The position numbers were made by a program, and so were the translations under genes. This document shows, piece by piece, positions 1 to 8,544 of a stretch of DNA of 64,000 nt. Source of the DNA: Formivibrio citricus (GTDB lineage: Bacteria; Pseudomonadota; Gammaproteobacteria; Burkholderiales; Chitinibacteraceae). The notes below the pieces were generated by a model that was not told where the DNA came from, ran no database searches, and saw only the letters and a list, made by a program, of their open reading frames with translations. Where the stretch lies: positions 1 through 64,000 of the forward strand of contig NZ_FOVE01000009.1 in the NCBI RefSeq assembly GCF_900115065.1, given 5' to 3'. How positions within the stretch are numbered: the stretch's first letter is position 1; each line of letters begins with the position of its first letter.

Positions 1-121
1 TTTCCCTGGGACTTCAAGTCCCCTGAAGGGTCGTTCGAGACCAGGACGTTGATAGGTCGGGTGTGGAAGCGCAGTAATGCGTTAAGCTAACCGATACTAA
101 TTGCCCGTGCGGCTTGATCCT
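1..121 (+). rRNA. rrl: 23S ribosomal RNA, 3' end (partial)
   Basis: The first ~120 bases match the conserved 3' end of bacterial 23S rRNA, including the segment around GCGTTAAGCTAACCGATACT and the final stem strand near 105-120. The gene starts before the window, and the 3' end is placed by analogy to the E. coli molecule. The 5S gene follows after ~90 bp of spacer, so this is the distal part of an rrn operon on the plus strand. Confidence 0.93.
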
Positions 122-212
122 ATAATCTGAAACGCGTAAGCGAACAATCAAACCTAGTGTTACTTCTTCCAGATTCAGTGTGCTGTTCAAAGAACAGCCC
201 ACAACCAGTTAT

Positions 213-327
213 GTCTGGCGACCTTAGCGAGGCGGTCCCACTCCTTCCCATTCCGAACAGGACAGTGAAACGCCTCAGCGCCGATGATAGTGCGGAGCTC
301 CCGTGTGAAAGTAGGTCATCGCCAGAC
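213..327 (+). rRNA. rrf: 5S ribosomal RNA
   Basis: About 115 bases with complementary ends (TCTGGCG near 214, CGCCAGA near 320), the conserved CCCATTCCGAACAG loop and the GTGAAACGCC segment of bacterial 5S rRNA. It lies downstream of the 23S end in the same orientation and is followed by a strong hairpin terminator. Confidence 0.95.
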
Positions 328-338
328 TTCCCCTCAGA

Positions 339-371
339 AAACCCCAGCCCAAAAAGGCTGGGGTTTTTGTT
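339..371 (+). terminator. Intrinsic terminator of the rrn operon
   Basis: The perfect stem AACCCCAGCC/GGCTGGGGTT is followed by a T-run (TTTTTGTTTTT) on the plus strand. On the minus strand it is followed by TTTTC, so it may also end the draG transcript that converges from the right. Confidence 0.9.
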
Positions 372-385
372 TTTAGCGGCGCCAA

Positions 386-1288
386 TTAGATCGATTCGGC
401 TTGGGCAGAGAATTGCAGCAGCGCCGCGCCTTCCCTTGAGCATCTTTCCCTGATGGCGGGATCGAGCGAGTTCAGCCAGCGCGCAGGCAACGCTCCCGGC
501 CCGTAGTGCGCGCCGGCCAGCATGCCGGCGATTGCGCCGGTGGTGTCGGCATCCCCTCCGCGATTGACCACTTCTACCAGACATTCCTCGAAACTGTCCG
601 TATCGAAAAAGGCCTGCAGCACTGCCTGGCTGGTGTCGACCACGTAGCCGCTGGGGTAATCGCGCCGCTTGGGGCGAAAAGCGAAGGCCGGATAGGTCTT
701 GGCGAACGGATGGGCGATTTCATGCAGCAACTGGCGCTTGCTGGCGCCATCCAGCACCGCGCGCATGAGACGCATGAAAAGCTCGCCGGACTGGTCGGAC
801 AAATCGTTGTGGTGGGTGGCGTGCGCCTGTGCGCGCCAGCCGGCCATGACCGTGTCGAAGTCTGCGCCGTGGGTTGCAAGCGCGACGGGGAGACAGCGCA
901 TCAGCGCGCCGTTGCCCGCCGCTTCTTCCGAGTGTTTGACGTGCGGCTCGCCGGTCAGCCGGAAGTTGGAAATTCCGCGCCTCACCGTGTTGCCGATGTC
1001 GACGGGTTTGTTGCGCATCCAGGTGTCGAAGGCGCGGGCACAGGCGTGGGCTTCGATTTTGCCGTTGCAGGCATGGATCGCGTCGGCAAGTGCGAGCATC
1101 ATGCCGGTATCGTCTGTGATTTGGCCGGGTTTGACGCGCAGCCAGCCGCCTCCCGTGATGTCGCGGTGCACGCCGAACTGCGCCCGGATTTCAGCCGGGG
1201 TCATGAATTCGAGCGTCGCTCCCAGCGCATCGCCGAGGGCAACACCGAGCATGGCTGCATTGGCGCGTTCGGCTATGTTCACTGTCAC
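386..1288 (-). CDS. draG: ADP-ribosyl-[dinitrogen reductase] hydrolase DraG
   Basis: Removes ADP-ribose from the target arginine of the nitrogenase Fe protein and so reactivates it. The 300-residue protein shows the ADP-ribosylglycohydrolase fold signatures: GVALGDALGATLEF near residue 15, the metal-binding ITDDTGM at 57-63, and GGDADTTGAIAG in the C-terminal third, whose acidic residues bind the dinuclear metal site. I chose the GTG at 1288 because it overlaps the nifQ stop (GTGA), a typical coupled start; an ATG at 1306 is possible. Last gene of the nifB-fdx-nifQ-draG operon. Its partner draT lies about 54 kb away beside nifH. Confidence 0.9.
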   Translation of the reverse strand: MTVNIAERANAAMLGVALGDALGATLEFMTPAEIRAQFGVHRDITGGGWLRVKPGQITDDTGMMLALADAIHACNGKIEAHACARAFDTWMRNKPVDIGNTVRRGISNFRLTGEPHVKHSEEAAGNGALMRCLPVALATHGADFDTVMAGWRAQAHATHHNDLSDQSGELFMRLMRAVLDGASKRQLLHEIAHPFAKTYPAFAFRPKRRDYPSGYVVDTSQAVLQAFFDTDSFEECLVEVVNRGGDADTTGAIAGMLAGAHYGPGALPARWLNSLDPAIRERCSREGAALLQFSAQAESI

Positions 1289-1878
1289 TGTTCCGGCCCG
1301 AAGCATTCGGGTTGGTCCTTGCACTCGGCGCAGGACGGGGCGCGGCAGACGTAGATGCCTTCCTCTTCGCACAATTGCTTGTAGAGAAATTTCTTCCATT
1401 TCATGTCGCGATTGTTTTTGGCTGCCAGGCGCGGGAAATTCCGCTGGAACAGATCGGACAGCTCCTTGCGGTTGTTCAGCCCCAGATCCTGCCAGAGGTG
1501 ATCCTTGCCCCGGCAGGCAGTGGCGACGATCACGGCGATGTCGTATTCGCTTTCATCCAGACCGGCGCGGTAACGCAACAGCAGGTTAACGAGCTCCTGA
1601 TGCTCCGGTAGCGGATCGGTGGGCGTCCAGCTTTCCGGCAGGATGAATGAGAGCTTGGGGAAGTGCCGGTGTGCCATCGCGGCGAGCCGGGCTTGGCCCA
1701 GCCCGAAATCGGGCGGCAGCGAGCTGTGCCCCAGCGACTGGCTGGAGATGATGGTGGCCAGCAGCGCATCGTTGGGAAAACCCGCGGAATGCGCCATGAG
1801 TTCGGAATGACGCAGCAATTTATACACCTGACGCCAAGCGGCAAGCGATTCCTTGTTGAGAGCGACGGGCAGGTTCAT
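1285..1878 (-). CDS. nifQ: NifQ, molybdenum donor for FeMo-co synthesis
   Basis: NifQ delivers molybdenum to the NifEN/NifH step of FeMo-cofactor assembly. The 197-residue protein ends with the family cysteine signature C-x4-C-x2-C-x5-C (residues about 178-192), which holds a Mo-Fe-S cluster in characterised NifQ. It lies 72 bp downstream of the ferredoxin gene and overlaps draG by 4 bp, so it should be cotranscribed from the NifA-dependent nifB promoter. Confidence 0.9.
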   Translation of the reverse strand: MNLPVALNKESLAAWRQVYKLLRHSELMAHSAGFPNDALLATIISSQSLGHSSLPPDFGLGQARLAAMAHRHFPKLSFILPESWTPTDPLPEHQELVNLLLRYRAGLDESEYDIAVIVATACRGKDHLWQDLGLNNRKELSDLFQRNFPRLAAKNNRDMKWKKFLYKQLCEEEGIYVCRAPSCAECKDQPECFGPEQ

Positions 1879-1950
1879 GATGCTTCCTCCTGTTCCAGAG
1901 GGGATAAACCTTTATGGCGACGGACCGGTTGATCCGTGCATGTCCAGCAT

Positions 1951-2205
1951 TCAGCTTTCTTTGGCGCCTGCTATTGCGGGCGTCAACGATCCAGGCGGGT
2001 TCAGCGCTTCGCCCCACTCGTTTTCGATAGCGCCTTCGGCTGGGCAGATGCTGGCGCACTGCGGAGCGGCGTAGTCGCCCAGGCATTCGGTGCAGCGCTG
2101 CGGGTCGATCACGAACAGTCCTTCGACGTGGGCAATGGCTGCGTTGGGGCAAACAGTCATGCAAGCCCAACAGTCAATGCAGCGGTCGGTGATCGACAAG
2201 GCCAT
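1951..2205 (-). CDS. 2[4Fe-4S] ferredoxin associated with nifB
   Basis: Small 84-residue ferredoxin. The first cluster motif is CIDCWACMTVCP (C9, C12, C15, C19). The second has the spaced form typical of nif/FdxN-like ferredoxins, CTEC followed by about 8 residues and CASICP. The start is the ATG at 2205, preceded by AGAG at a suitable distance; it lies 2 bp past the nifB stop, so the two are translationally close. Probable role: electron supply to NifB or to nitrogenase. The substrate partner is inferred from position only. Confidence 0.88.
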   Translation of the reverse strand: MALSITDRCIDCWACMTVCPNAAIAHVEGLFVIDPQRCTECLGDYAAPQCASICPAEGAIENEWGEALNPPGSLTPAIAGAKES

Positions 2206-2207
2206 GA

Positions 2208-3584
2208 TCAAGCTCTTTTGGTGTGCGCTTCTTGAACTTGTTCAAGCAGCTTTTGTGCCACGGCAAGGACGGAAGCCTCGATGCTGGCAAAAGCGTGCTC
2301 CACCACCGGCTGGATGCCAGCTTGCTCCAGTTTCTTCCAGGGAGCGTGGCCGATGCGCACGGCAAGAATGGCCGCGCAGTCGGCAAGCGATTGCACCAGT
2401 TTGGGGAGCGCGGCATCGTCGTCGCCGCAATCGCTCGGCCCCTGACAGTAGGCTGCTGTGCGGCGCAGGGCGACGAGCTTGACGCTTTGACCATCGCTTT
2501 CGTAGATGCGGAATGCCTCGGCATGGCCGAAATGCTGGTCGATGCGCTGACCGTCGGCGGAGGCGACGGCGATTTTCCAGCTTTGCCCTCCGCCGGCTTT
2601 CAGGCTGGCCTGCACTGCGGCATGGCGGGCGGCGATGGCTTGGGCGTCGAGCGTCAGGCTATCCAGATGTTCACGGGCAAATTCTGCGCCGCGGTCTTCA
2701 CCGAGCATGCCGACCGCGTCGGCCCGGCACTGGTGGCAATGACCCATTTGCGGCAGATGAGCCGCACAGCGGGCACGTACGGATTCGATTTCTTCTTCGC
2801 TGGGCGCGCGCTGCCCGCTCAGGCCGAAATGGGTGCCGTGCGCCGGATCGGAAATCAGCGGCATGATGTTGTGGATTGCGACGCCCATTCCGGCGGCCTT
2901 GGCGCTGATTTTCGGCAGTTCGTCGTCGTTGAGCCCCGGAATGTAAACCGAATTGATCTTGACCAGCACCCCGGCGGCGGTCAGTGCCGCCGCGGCGCGC
3001 CATTGTTCGCGAATCAGAATCTCGGCGGCTTCCAGTCCGCGCCAGCGCTTATGCTCCCAGAAGACCCACGGATAGATGCGGGCAGCGATTTCCGGTTCCA
3101 GCGTGTTGATCGTCAGCGTGACGTGATCGACGCCCAGCTCGGCCAGTTCACCCACATGAGGCGCCACGTTCAGGCCGTTCGAGGACAGGCACAGCTTGAG
3201 CGCGGGGAGCATTTTCTTGACTGCGCGCAGCGTGGCCGAGGTGCGCGGCCAGTTGGCGAACGCGTCGCCGGGGCCGGCAATGCCGACTACCGAGAGCTGC
3301 GGGATGGCATCGGCCACGGCCAATACCTTGCGCGCGGCTTCTTCCGGGCTCAGTACTTCCGAGACCACGCCGGGGCGCGATTCGTTGCTGCAATCGTATT
3401 TTCGGTTGCAGTAGTTGCACTGGATATTGCAGGCCGGCGCAACCGGCAGATGGAGGCGCGCGTACTTGTGATGGGCATCCTTCGAGTAGCAGGGGTGGTC
3501 TGCAACGCGAGGATCGTGGCATTCGCCGTGGCTGCTGCCACAGGCGGAAGCGGGAGAAGCAAAGGGCAGAATCTGGGCTGACAC
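2208..3584 (-). CDS. nifB: NifB, radical SAM FeMo-co core synthase with NifX-like tail
   Basis: Builds NifB-co, the Fe8S9C precursor of FeMo-cofactor. 458 residues. The radical SAM motif C-x3-C-x2-C is at C52, C56 and C59, following a HHKYARLHLPVAPACN segment diagnostic of NifB. The C-terminal part (from about residue 335, WKIAVASADG, with HFGHAEAF) is a NifX/NafY-like cofactor-binding domain. It starts an operon with the ferredoxin, nifQ and draG. Upstream on the minus strand are a near-consensus sigma-54 promoter and a NifA site. Confidence 0.97.
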   Translation of the reverse strand: MSAQILPFASPASACGSSHGECHDPRVADHPCYSKDAHHKYARLHLPVAPACNIQCNYCNRKYDCSNESRPGVVSEVLSPEEAARKVLAVADAIPQLSVVGIAGPGDAFANWPRTSATLRAVKKMLPALKLCLSSNGLNVAPHVGELAELGVDHVTLTINTLEPEIAARIYPWVFWEHKRWRGLEAAEILIREQWRAAAALTAAGVLVKINSVYIPGLNDDELPKISAKAAGMGVAIHNIMPLISDPAHGTHFGLSGQRAPSEEEIESVRARCAAHLPQMGHCHQCRADAVGMLGEDRGAEFAREHLDSLTLDAQAIAARHAAVQASLKAGGGQSWKIAVASADGQRIDQHFGHAEAFRIYESDGQSVKLVALRRTAAYCQGPSDCGDDDAALPKLVQSLADCAAILAVRIGHAPWKKLEQAGIQPVVEHAFASIEASVLAVAQKLLEQVQEAHTKRA

Positions 3585-3616
3585 GATGGGGCTCCGCAGG
3601 TGTTTGACATACTATT

Positions 3617-3632
3617 TGCAAGGGGCGTGCCA
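3617..3632 (-). promoter_or_regulatory. Sigma-54 (-24/-12) promoter of the nifB operon
   Basis: On the minus strand the sequence is TGGCACGCCCCTTGCA, a complete match to the TGGCACG-N4-TTGCA consensus with correct GG/GC spacing. It lies about 33 bp before the nifB start. The first 15 bases are identical to the nifU promoter at 40070-40085. Confidence 0.92.
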
Positions 3633-3642
3633 GTGCGCGAGC

Positions 3643-3670
3643 AAAAAAAATCCCGCTGAATCAGCGGGAT
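3643..3670 (-). terminator. Intrinsic terminator, probably of nifLA
   Basis: Minus strand: inverted repeat ATCCCGCTGA/TCAGCGGGAT followed by eight T residues. It sits between nifA and the nifB promoter, so it should stop nifLA readthrough and insulate the NifA-dependent nifB promoter. Confidence 0.88.
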
Positions 3671-3724
3671 AAGGAGTGGTTGCTGCGAGAGGTGAAATCA
3701 GTGTTGCAACAAAGCGGGGTGGAT

Positions 3725-3740
3725 TGTCGGTGTTGTGACA
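3725..3740 (-). promoter_or_regulatory. NifA upstream activator site for nifB
   Basis: TGT-CGGTGTTGTG-ACA matches the NifA consensus TGT-N10-ACA. It is ~95 bp upstream of the nifB sigma-54 promoter, a usual enhancer distance. Confidence 0.8.
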
Positions 3741-3790
3741 TGCCGTTTGGCTTCCCTGGCCTCTTTCTTGAACCCTAAAAACCTCAGTTG

Positions 3791-3990
3791 AACCACAGAG
3801 GCACAGAGAACACAGAGAAAAAACGAGCCGTCCTACCGGCGTAGGCCGGTATCCAGCAAAGAGGTCATTTTAAACCACTGGACCCCGGCCTTCGCCGGGG
3901 TGACGAAGTTCAAACAAAAACTGGCCGAATCAATAACAACGCACAAGGGGCTGATTTTCGCTCTTCTCTGTTCCTCTGTGTCTCTGTGGT
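3791..3990. repeat. Nested palindromic intergenic repeats
   Basis: The outer arms are 3791-3819 (AACCACAGAGGCACAGAG...) and its inverse at 3964-3990 (...CTCTGTGTCTCTGTGGT). Between them, 3828-3907 carries a second palindromic unit of the TCCGGCGCAGGCCGGAATCC family seen elsewhere in this window. It fills most of the 350-bp gap between nifA and the nifB regulatory region. No gene is visible in it. Confidence 0.75.
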
Positions 3991-4019
3991 GAGGGATTTG
4001 GGTTGAAGGGCGAGGGCGC

Positions 4020-5558
4020 TTATATATGCTTCATGGGGATATCCAGCGTCTGCACCCGATACGCAATCTGCCGCGGCGTCATGTTCAGGAGCCGTGCCGC
4101 CTTGGCTTGCACCCAGCCGGCCATTTCCAGTGCCGCCACCACGCGCTCGCGCTCGGACAGGTTGGGGTCATCGAGATCGATGCTGACCGGGCGCAGGGCG
4201 GCGGGGTTGTCGCTCAAGCCGCAGAGGGCGAGCACGTCGCGGTCGATCTCGCCGGTTTCGCTCATGACCGAAGCGCGTTCCAGGCAGTTTTGCAGCTCGC
4301 GCACGTTGCCGGGCCAGTGGTGGGCCAGGAGCACGCGCACGGCGCTGTCGGCCAGGGCCAGTTCCCGGCCCTGATCCTTGCCGATGCGTTCCAGCAGATG
4401 GCGGGCGATTTCCGGGATGTCTTCCATGCGCTCGCACAAGGCCGGAACGAAGATCGGCATCACGTTCAGACGGTAATACAAGTCTTCGCGGAAACCGCCT
4501 TCCTCGACGGCTTTTTCCAGATCGCGGTGGGTGGCGGCGATGACGCGCACATCGACTTTCAGGGTGCGGTTGCCGCCGACGCGTTCCAGTTCGCCTTCCT
4601 GCAATATTCTCAACAGCTTGGCCTGGAATGCGGCCGAGACTTCGCCGATTTCGTCGAGGAACAGCGTGCCGCCGTCGGCTTGTTCGAACCGGCCCTTGCG
4701 CTGGGTGATGGCGCCGGTGAACGCGCCTTTCTCGTGGCCGAAGAGTTCCGATTCCAGCAGGTTTTCCGGCAGCGCGGCGCAGTTCATCTTGACGAACGGT
4801 CCGCCGCCGCGCGGCGAGTTGTAGTGGATGGCGTTGGCGATCAGCTCCTTGCCGGTGCCGGTTTCGCCGCGGATCAGCACGGTGGTGTTCCACTTGGCGA
4901 CCTGGCGGATCTGCTCGAAGACGCGCCGCATATCCTTGCTTTGCCCGACGATGTTGGCGAAGCCGGATTCGCGCTTGACGGTGCGGCGCAAGCTGTCGCG
5001 TTCCTCGGTCAGGTCGCGTTTTTCGCGGGCGACCTGCCAGGCCAGGCGCACGCTTTGTCCGACCAGGTTGGCGACCATCTCGATCAGTTGCGTGTAGTCG
5101 TCCAGACCGTCGGCGCTTTCGGGCTGGGCAGCGAGCACGCCGACCGTTTCGTTGCCGACCTTGATCGGAACGGCGATGAAGGGCAGTTCGGCGTTGAAGA
5201 TGCCCAGGCGGTCGAGAAAGTGATCGTCGTCGGCGACGCGCTCGATGGAGATGGTCTGGCCGCGCGCCAATACCATGCCGGTCAAGCCTTCGCCGGCTTC
5301 ATAGCGCACGATGGGCAGCGGGCCGCGCAGGCCGTGCACGGCGCTGACGGTGGCGCCCGCCTGTTCCTGGTCCGACAGGCTGACCACGCTCTGGTGGATG
5401 TCGGCTTCGCGGTCGAGGATGTGCAGCACTTCGCGCAGCGTTTCATTGAGGTTGAGTGAGCGCGACAGCACCTGGCTCACGCCGTACACGGTGGCGAGCG
5501 CCGCCTGCAGGCGGTCGAGCGCAGTCAAATCAATATCGGCGTAGTAGGGGTCAGTCAT
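4020..5558 (-). CDS. nifA: NifA, sigma-54-dependent activator of nif genes
   Basis: 512 residues: N-terminal GAF domain (about 25-175), AAA+ domain from about 203 with Walker A GETGTGKE, the sigma-54 contact loop GAFTGA and Walker B LFLDEIGE, and a C-terminal Fis-type helix-turn-helix ([18 protein letters not shown]). The cysteine-rich interdomain linker of the directly O2-sensitive alphaproteobacterial NifA is absent, which fits control by NifL. It overlaps the nifL stop by 8 bp. Five TGT-N10-ACA sites with -24/-12 promoters in this window are its likely targets. Confidence 0.96.
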   Translation of the reverse strand: MTDPYYADIDLTALDRLQAALATVYGVSQVLSRSLNLNETLREVLHILDREADIHQSVVSLSDQEQAGATVSAVHGLRGPLPIVRYEAGEGLTGMVLARGQTISIERVADDDHFLDRLGIFNAELPFIAVPIKVGNETVGVLAAQPESADGLDDYTQLIEMVANLVGQSVRLAWQVAREKRDLTEERDSLRRTVKRESGFANIVGQSKDMRRVFEQIRQVAKWNTTVLIRGETGTGKELIANAIHYNSPRGGGPFVKMNCAALPENLLESELFGHEKGAFTGAITQRKGRFEQADGGTLFLDEIGEVSAAFQAKLLRILQEGELERVGGNRTLKVDVRVIAATHRDLEKAVEEGGFREDLYYRLNVMPIFVPALCERMEDIPEIARHLLERIGKDQGRELALADSAVRVLLAHHWPGNVRELQNCLERASVMSETGEIDRDVLALCGLSDNPAALRPVSIDLDDPNLSERERVVAALEMAGWVQAKAARLLNMTPRQIAYRVQTLDIPMKHI

Positions 5559-7092
5559 GTTCGATCCCCTCTAGTTCGACGGGGAGCCGCACCACGATCC
5601 GGCAGCCGTCCAGATAATTACTGTCAATTTCCAAACTGCCCTGATGGCGCAAGATGACTTCCTGCGCCAGTGTCATTCCCATGCCGGCGCGGGCGCCGCC
5701 CGGCCGGGTGGTGAAGAAGGGTTCGAAGACCTTGAGGCGCAGTTCTTCCGGAATGCCGGGGCCGCTGTCCATGATGTCGAGTTCGATCCAGTCGCCTTCC
5801 TGGCGGGTGATCAGCGCCAGTTCGCGTTTCGCCGGGCGGTTGTTGTGCAGGGCGTCCAGCGCGTTGGTGAGCAATTGCTTGATCGCACCGCGCAGCGCGA
5901 TGGGTTGCGCCAGCAGCGGCGGCAGACGCATGGCGGGTTTCCAGTCGACGACCACGCCTTCGGCGAGCATGCGTTCGGCGAGCAGGTTAAGGACGTCGTG
6001 CAGCAATTCGTTGCAGTTGACCGGCATCCACGATTCCGTGCGTTGCGCCGGCATGGCCGATTGCAGCATTTCCAGCGCTGCCTCGCCCTGCTTGCGCGCT
6101 TCATCCAGCGCGTGCAGCGTGGGATCGGTGACCGGCAAGCGCTGGGCCATTCTTTTTTCGGCCGCGACGATCAGGTTGAGCGGGACCGAGAGCTGGAACG
6201 CTGCGCCGGAAAGGGTTTCGCGCAGGCGCGAGATCAGCTCGGTTTCCGCGAGCATGGTGCGCAGGGTTTGCAGCCATTGCGCCTGTTGCTGGCGCTTGTG
6301 GGCCGTGATGTCGGTGATTGCCAGCAGCAGGTAGCGCTGCGGCTCGGCGTTGAAGAAGCGGTCGACCGAGGATTCGCTCTGGTCGAACCAGCTTCCGGAG
6401 ACGGCGAACCAGCGCGGGCCGATGCCGCCGGGGCGGTCGAAACGAAGCGGCAGATCGGCGAATTCGCCCTGCGCCTGGATTTTTGCCCAAGCGGCATCGC
6501 CCTGCTCGGCTTGCAGGCTGGCCAGCAGCGCGCGTGCGGGCTCTTCCTTGCCGAAGCTGCCCATGAGCTTCTTGTATTCCTGGTTGTCCAGAACGACACC
6601 GCCATCCTCGCGCAGCAGCGCGATGGCGACGGGGGCGAGGTCGATGATCGATTCGGTCAGCTTTTTCTGGTTCTGCAGCCGCTCGTTGAGGCTATGCAGC
6701 TCGGTGATGTCCCGGTGGATGCCGAGGAAGTAGCGGATGTCGCCTTGCTCGTCGCGGATGGGAGTGATCGAGAGTTCGGCCAGATAGCGGCTGCCATCCT
6801 TGCGCTTGTTGATGAGCCGCCCCTGCCAGGGCTGGCCGGCTTCGATGTTTTCCCAGAGCACCGTGTAGATTTCCCGCGGCGTGGTCTTGTAGGACAGCAG
6901 CGAAGGATTGGCGCCGATGACCTCTTCAATTCCGTAGCCCGTAATCGCGCAGAATGCCGGGTTCACATACAGGATGCCGCCTTTGGCGTCGGTGATGGTC
7001 ACGGCCACGGGCGCGGCTTCGACCAGCTCTTGGAAGAGCGTGTCGGGGAGCCCGGTCGGGGCGGCTGAAGGGGGGAGGGTGATCTTGTCCAT
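5551..7092 (-). CDS. nifL: NifL, redox and nitrogen-sensing anti-activator of NifA
   Basis: 513 residues: PAS domain 1 (about 22-130, with the FAD-type PAS sequence VNPAFCAITGYG), PAS 2 (about 145-260), a kinase-like dimerisation region and a C-terminal ATPase domain with G-boxes (DSGPGIPEE, EPFFTTRPGG). In Azotobacter NifL, PAS1 binds FAD and the protein sequesters NifA under O2 or nitrogen excess. The usual phospho-acceptor histidine is not present in the AAFQLSVPLNL segment, consistent with action by protein contact rather than phosphotransfer. The ATG at 7092 was chosen because it puts the PAS domain at the family position; 7116 is an alternative. Confidence 0.92.
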   Translation of the reverse strand: MDKITLPPSAAPTGLPDTLFQELVEAAPVAVTITDAKGGILYVNPAFCAITGYGIEEVIGANPSLLSYKTTPREIYTVLWENIEAGQPWQGRLINKRKDGSRYLAELSITPIRDEQGDIRYFLGIHRDITELHSLNERLQNQKKLTESIIDLAPVAIALLREDGGVVLDNQEYKKLMGSFGKEEPARALLASLQAEQGDAAWAKIQAQGEFADLPLRFDRPGGIGPRWFAVSGSWFDQSESSVDRFFNAEPQRYLLLAITDITAHKRQQQAQWLQTLRTMLAETELISRLRETLSGAAFQLSVPLNLIVAAEKRMAQRLPVTDPTLHALDEARKQGEAALEMLQSAMPAQRTESWMPVNCNELLHDVLNLLAERMLAEGVVVDWKPAMRLPPLLAQPIALRGAIKQLLTNALDALHNNRPAKRELALITRQEGDWIELDIMDSGPGIPEELRLKVFEPFFTTRPGGARAGMGMTLAQEVILRHQGSLEIDSNYLDGCRIVVRLPVELEGIEHD

Positions 7093-7254
7093 GTAGGGGT
7101 TATCAGCAATAACCATGCCGACGGGCGGGCATTGAAGACTGGCCTGTCGCTGCTGTAGTCGCCGAGTCTGCCGGTACCTGTGCCTGCACCAAAAAAGGCC
7201 GGTTGCCGAATCGATCCGCACCATCTTGCAGCCGGCAAAACATGAGGCCGGCTG

Positions 7255-7270
7255 TGTAGAGAAGCCGACA
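7255..7270 (+). promoter_or_regulatory. NifA upstream activator site for rnfA
   Basis: TGT-AGAGAAGCCG-ACA fits the NifA consensus TGT-N10-ACA. It lies 100 bp upstream of the rnf sigma-54 promoter in the 317-bp nifL-rnfA intergenic region. No separate nifL promoter could be defined there. Confidence 0.75.
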
Positions 7271-7369
7271 CAGCTGCGCGATCTTTGTCGCACCCCGTAC
7301 TGCTGTGCGGCCTGTTTGTATTCATGTTTTGTTCAATTTAATCAATGTGTTGTTTGTTTTTTGTCGGCA

Positions 7370-7385
7370 TGGAATGCCCTTTGCA
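7370..7385 (+). promoter_or_regulatory. Sigma-54 promoter of the rnf operon
   Basis: TGGAATGCCCTTTGCA keeps the -24 GG and -12 GC with correct spacing, with some deviation in the CACG part. It is 25 bp before the rnfA ATG, so the leader would be very short but still contains AAAGGAGG. Confidence 0.78.
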
Positions 7386-7409
7386 ATGAAGGGGGCAAAG
7401 GAGGCTGCC

Positions 7410-7991
7410 ATGCGTGAATACTTTTTTCTGATCCTCTCGACGGTGCTCGTCAACAACGTCGTGCTGGTGAAATTTCTCGGGCTTTGTCCGTTCATGGGCG
7501 TATCGCGCCAGGTATCGAGCAGTGTCGGCATGGGAATGGCGACGACGTTCGTGCTGACGCTGGCCGCTGCTGCGGCGTGGATGCTGGAGAACTGGCTGCT
7601 GCTGCCGCTGGGCCTCGCGTACCTGCGCATCCTGGCTTTCATTCTGGTGATTGCCGCGCTGGTGCAATTCGTCGAGCTGGTGATCAAGAAGACCAGCCCG
7701 GCGCTGTACCAGGTGCTCGGCATCTTTCTGCCGCTGATTACCACCAACTGCGCCGTGCTGGGCGTGGCGCTGCTCAACGCGCAGGAGAAAGCCGGCTTCG
7801 TGCGCAGCACCCTGTCCGGATTCGGCGCGGCGCTGGGTTTCAGTCTGGTGCTGGTGTTGTTCGCCGGCGTGCGCGAGCGGCTGGCGGTATCCAAGGTGCC
7901 GGCGGCGTTTGCCGGCGCGCCGATCAGCTTCATGACCGCAGGATTGCTGGCGCTGGCCTTCATGGGCTTTGCCGGCCTGCAACTCGGGTGA
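7410..7991 (+). CDS. rnfA: RnfA, membrane subunit of the Rnf electron transport complex
   Basis: 193-residue integral membrane protein with about six helices and the RnfA/NqrE signatures [19 protein letters not shown] and [11 protein letters not shown]. With RnfE it forms the core that carries an intramembrane iron-sulfur cluster in the known complex. The start is the ATG at 7410, preceded by AAAGGAGG. First gene of rnfABCDGEH, placed under an apparent NifA/sigma-54 promoter divergent from nifL, so its role here is presumably reduction of ferredoxin or flavodoxin for nitrogenase using ion-motive force. Confidence 0.96.
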   Translation: MREYFFLILSTVLVNNVVLVKFLGLCPFMGVSRQVSSSVGMGMATTFVLTLAAAAAWMLENWLLLPLGLAYLRILAFILVIAALVQFVELVIKKTSPALYQVLGIFLPLITTNCAVLGVALLNAQEKAGFVRSTLSGFGAALGFSLVLVLFAGVRERLAVSKVPAAFAGAPISFMTAGLLALAFMGFAGLQLG

Positions 7992-8001
7992 GGGGACGAT
8001 C

Positions 8002-8544
8002 ATGTTGATACCTGTAGTTTCGATTGGCGCGCTGGGCGGCGTGCTGGGCATCGGGCTGGCTTTTGCGGCGCGCCATTTCAAGGTCGAAGGCAACCCGCTG
8101 GTCGAGGAAGTCGCGGCCATGATGCCCAACTCGCAGTGCGGATTGTGCGGGCAGGCAAGCTGCTCGGTTGCCGCCGAGAAAATGGTCAATGGCGAAATCC
8201 CGCTGACCAACTGCCTGCCGGGCGGCAAGGCGCTGGCGCAGCGCATCGCCGAAAAGCTTGGCGTTCCGCTCCAACTGGATGGTTTCGAGGAAGTGACGCC
8301 GCAGGTGGCCATCGTCGACGAGCTGATCTGCACCGGCTGTTCGCGCTGCCTGAAGGCCTGCGGCAACGACGCGATCATCGGCGCGGCCAAGCATATCCAT
8401 GGCGTGCTCAACGATCTGTGCAGCGGCTGCGGCAAGTGCGTCGATCTGTGCCCGACCATGGCGATCAGCATGGTTGAGGTGCCGGTGACGTTGAAAAGCT
8501 GGCGCTGGCAGAAACCCCGACTGGAAGAAGGAGTACGGGCGTGA
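8002..8544 (+). CDS. rnfB: RnfB, iron-sulfur subunit of Rnf
   Basis: 180 residues: N-terminal membrane anchor (about 2-24), a CxxC-type Fe-S domain with MPNSQCGLCGQASC, and two [4Fe-4S] ferredoxin motifs (CTGCSRCLKACG and CSGCGKCVDLCP). It is the likely docking site for soluble ferredoxin. The ATG at 8002 lies 10 bp after rnfA with AGGGGA upstream. It overlaps rnfC by 4 bp. Confidence 0.96.
   Translation: MLIPVVSIGALGGVLGIGLAFAARHFKVEGNPLVEEVAAMMPNSQCGLCGQASCSVAAEKMVNGEIPLTNCLPGGKALAQRIAEKLGVPLQLDGFEEVTPQVAIVDELICTGCSRCLKACGNDAIIGAAKHIHGVLNDLCSGCGKCVDLCPTMAISMVEVPVTLKSWRWQKPRLEEGVRA

Noticed and set aside
4026-5459. Long plus-strand frame opposite nifA
   Set aside because: Composition is Asp/Val/Ala/Phe-rich as expected from the complement of nifA; no start signal.
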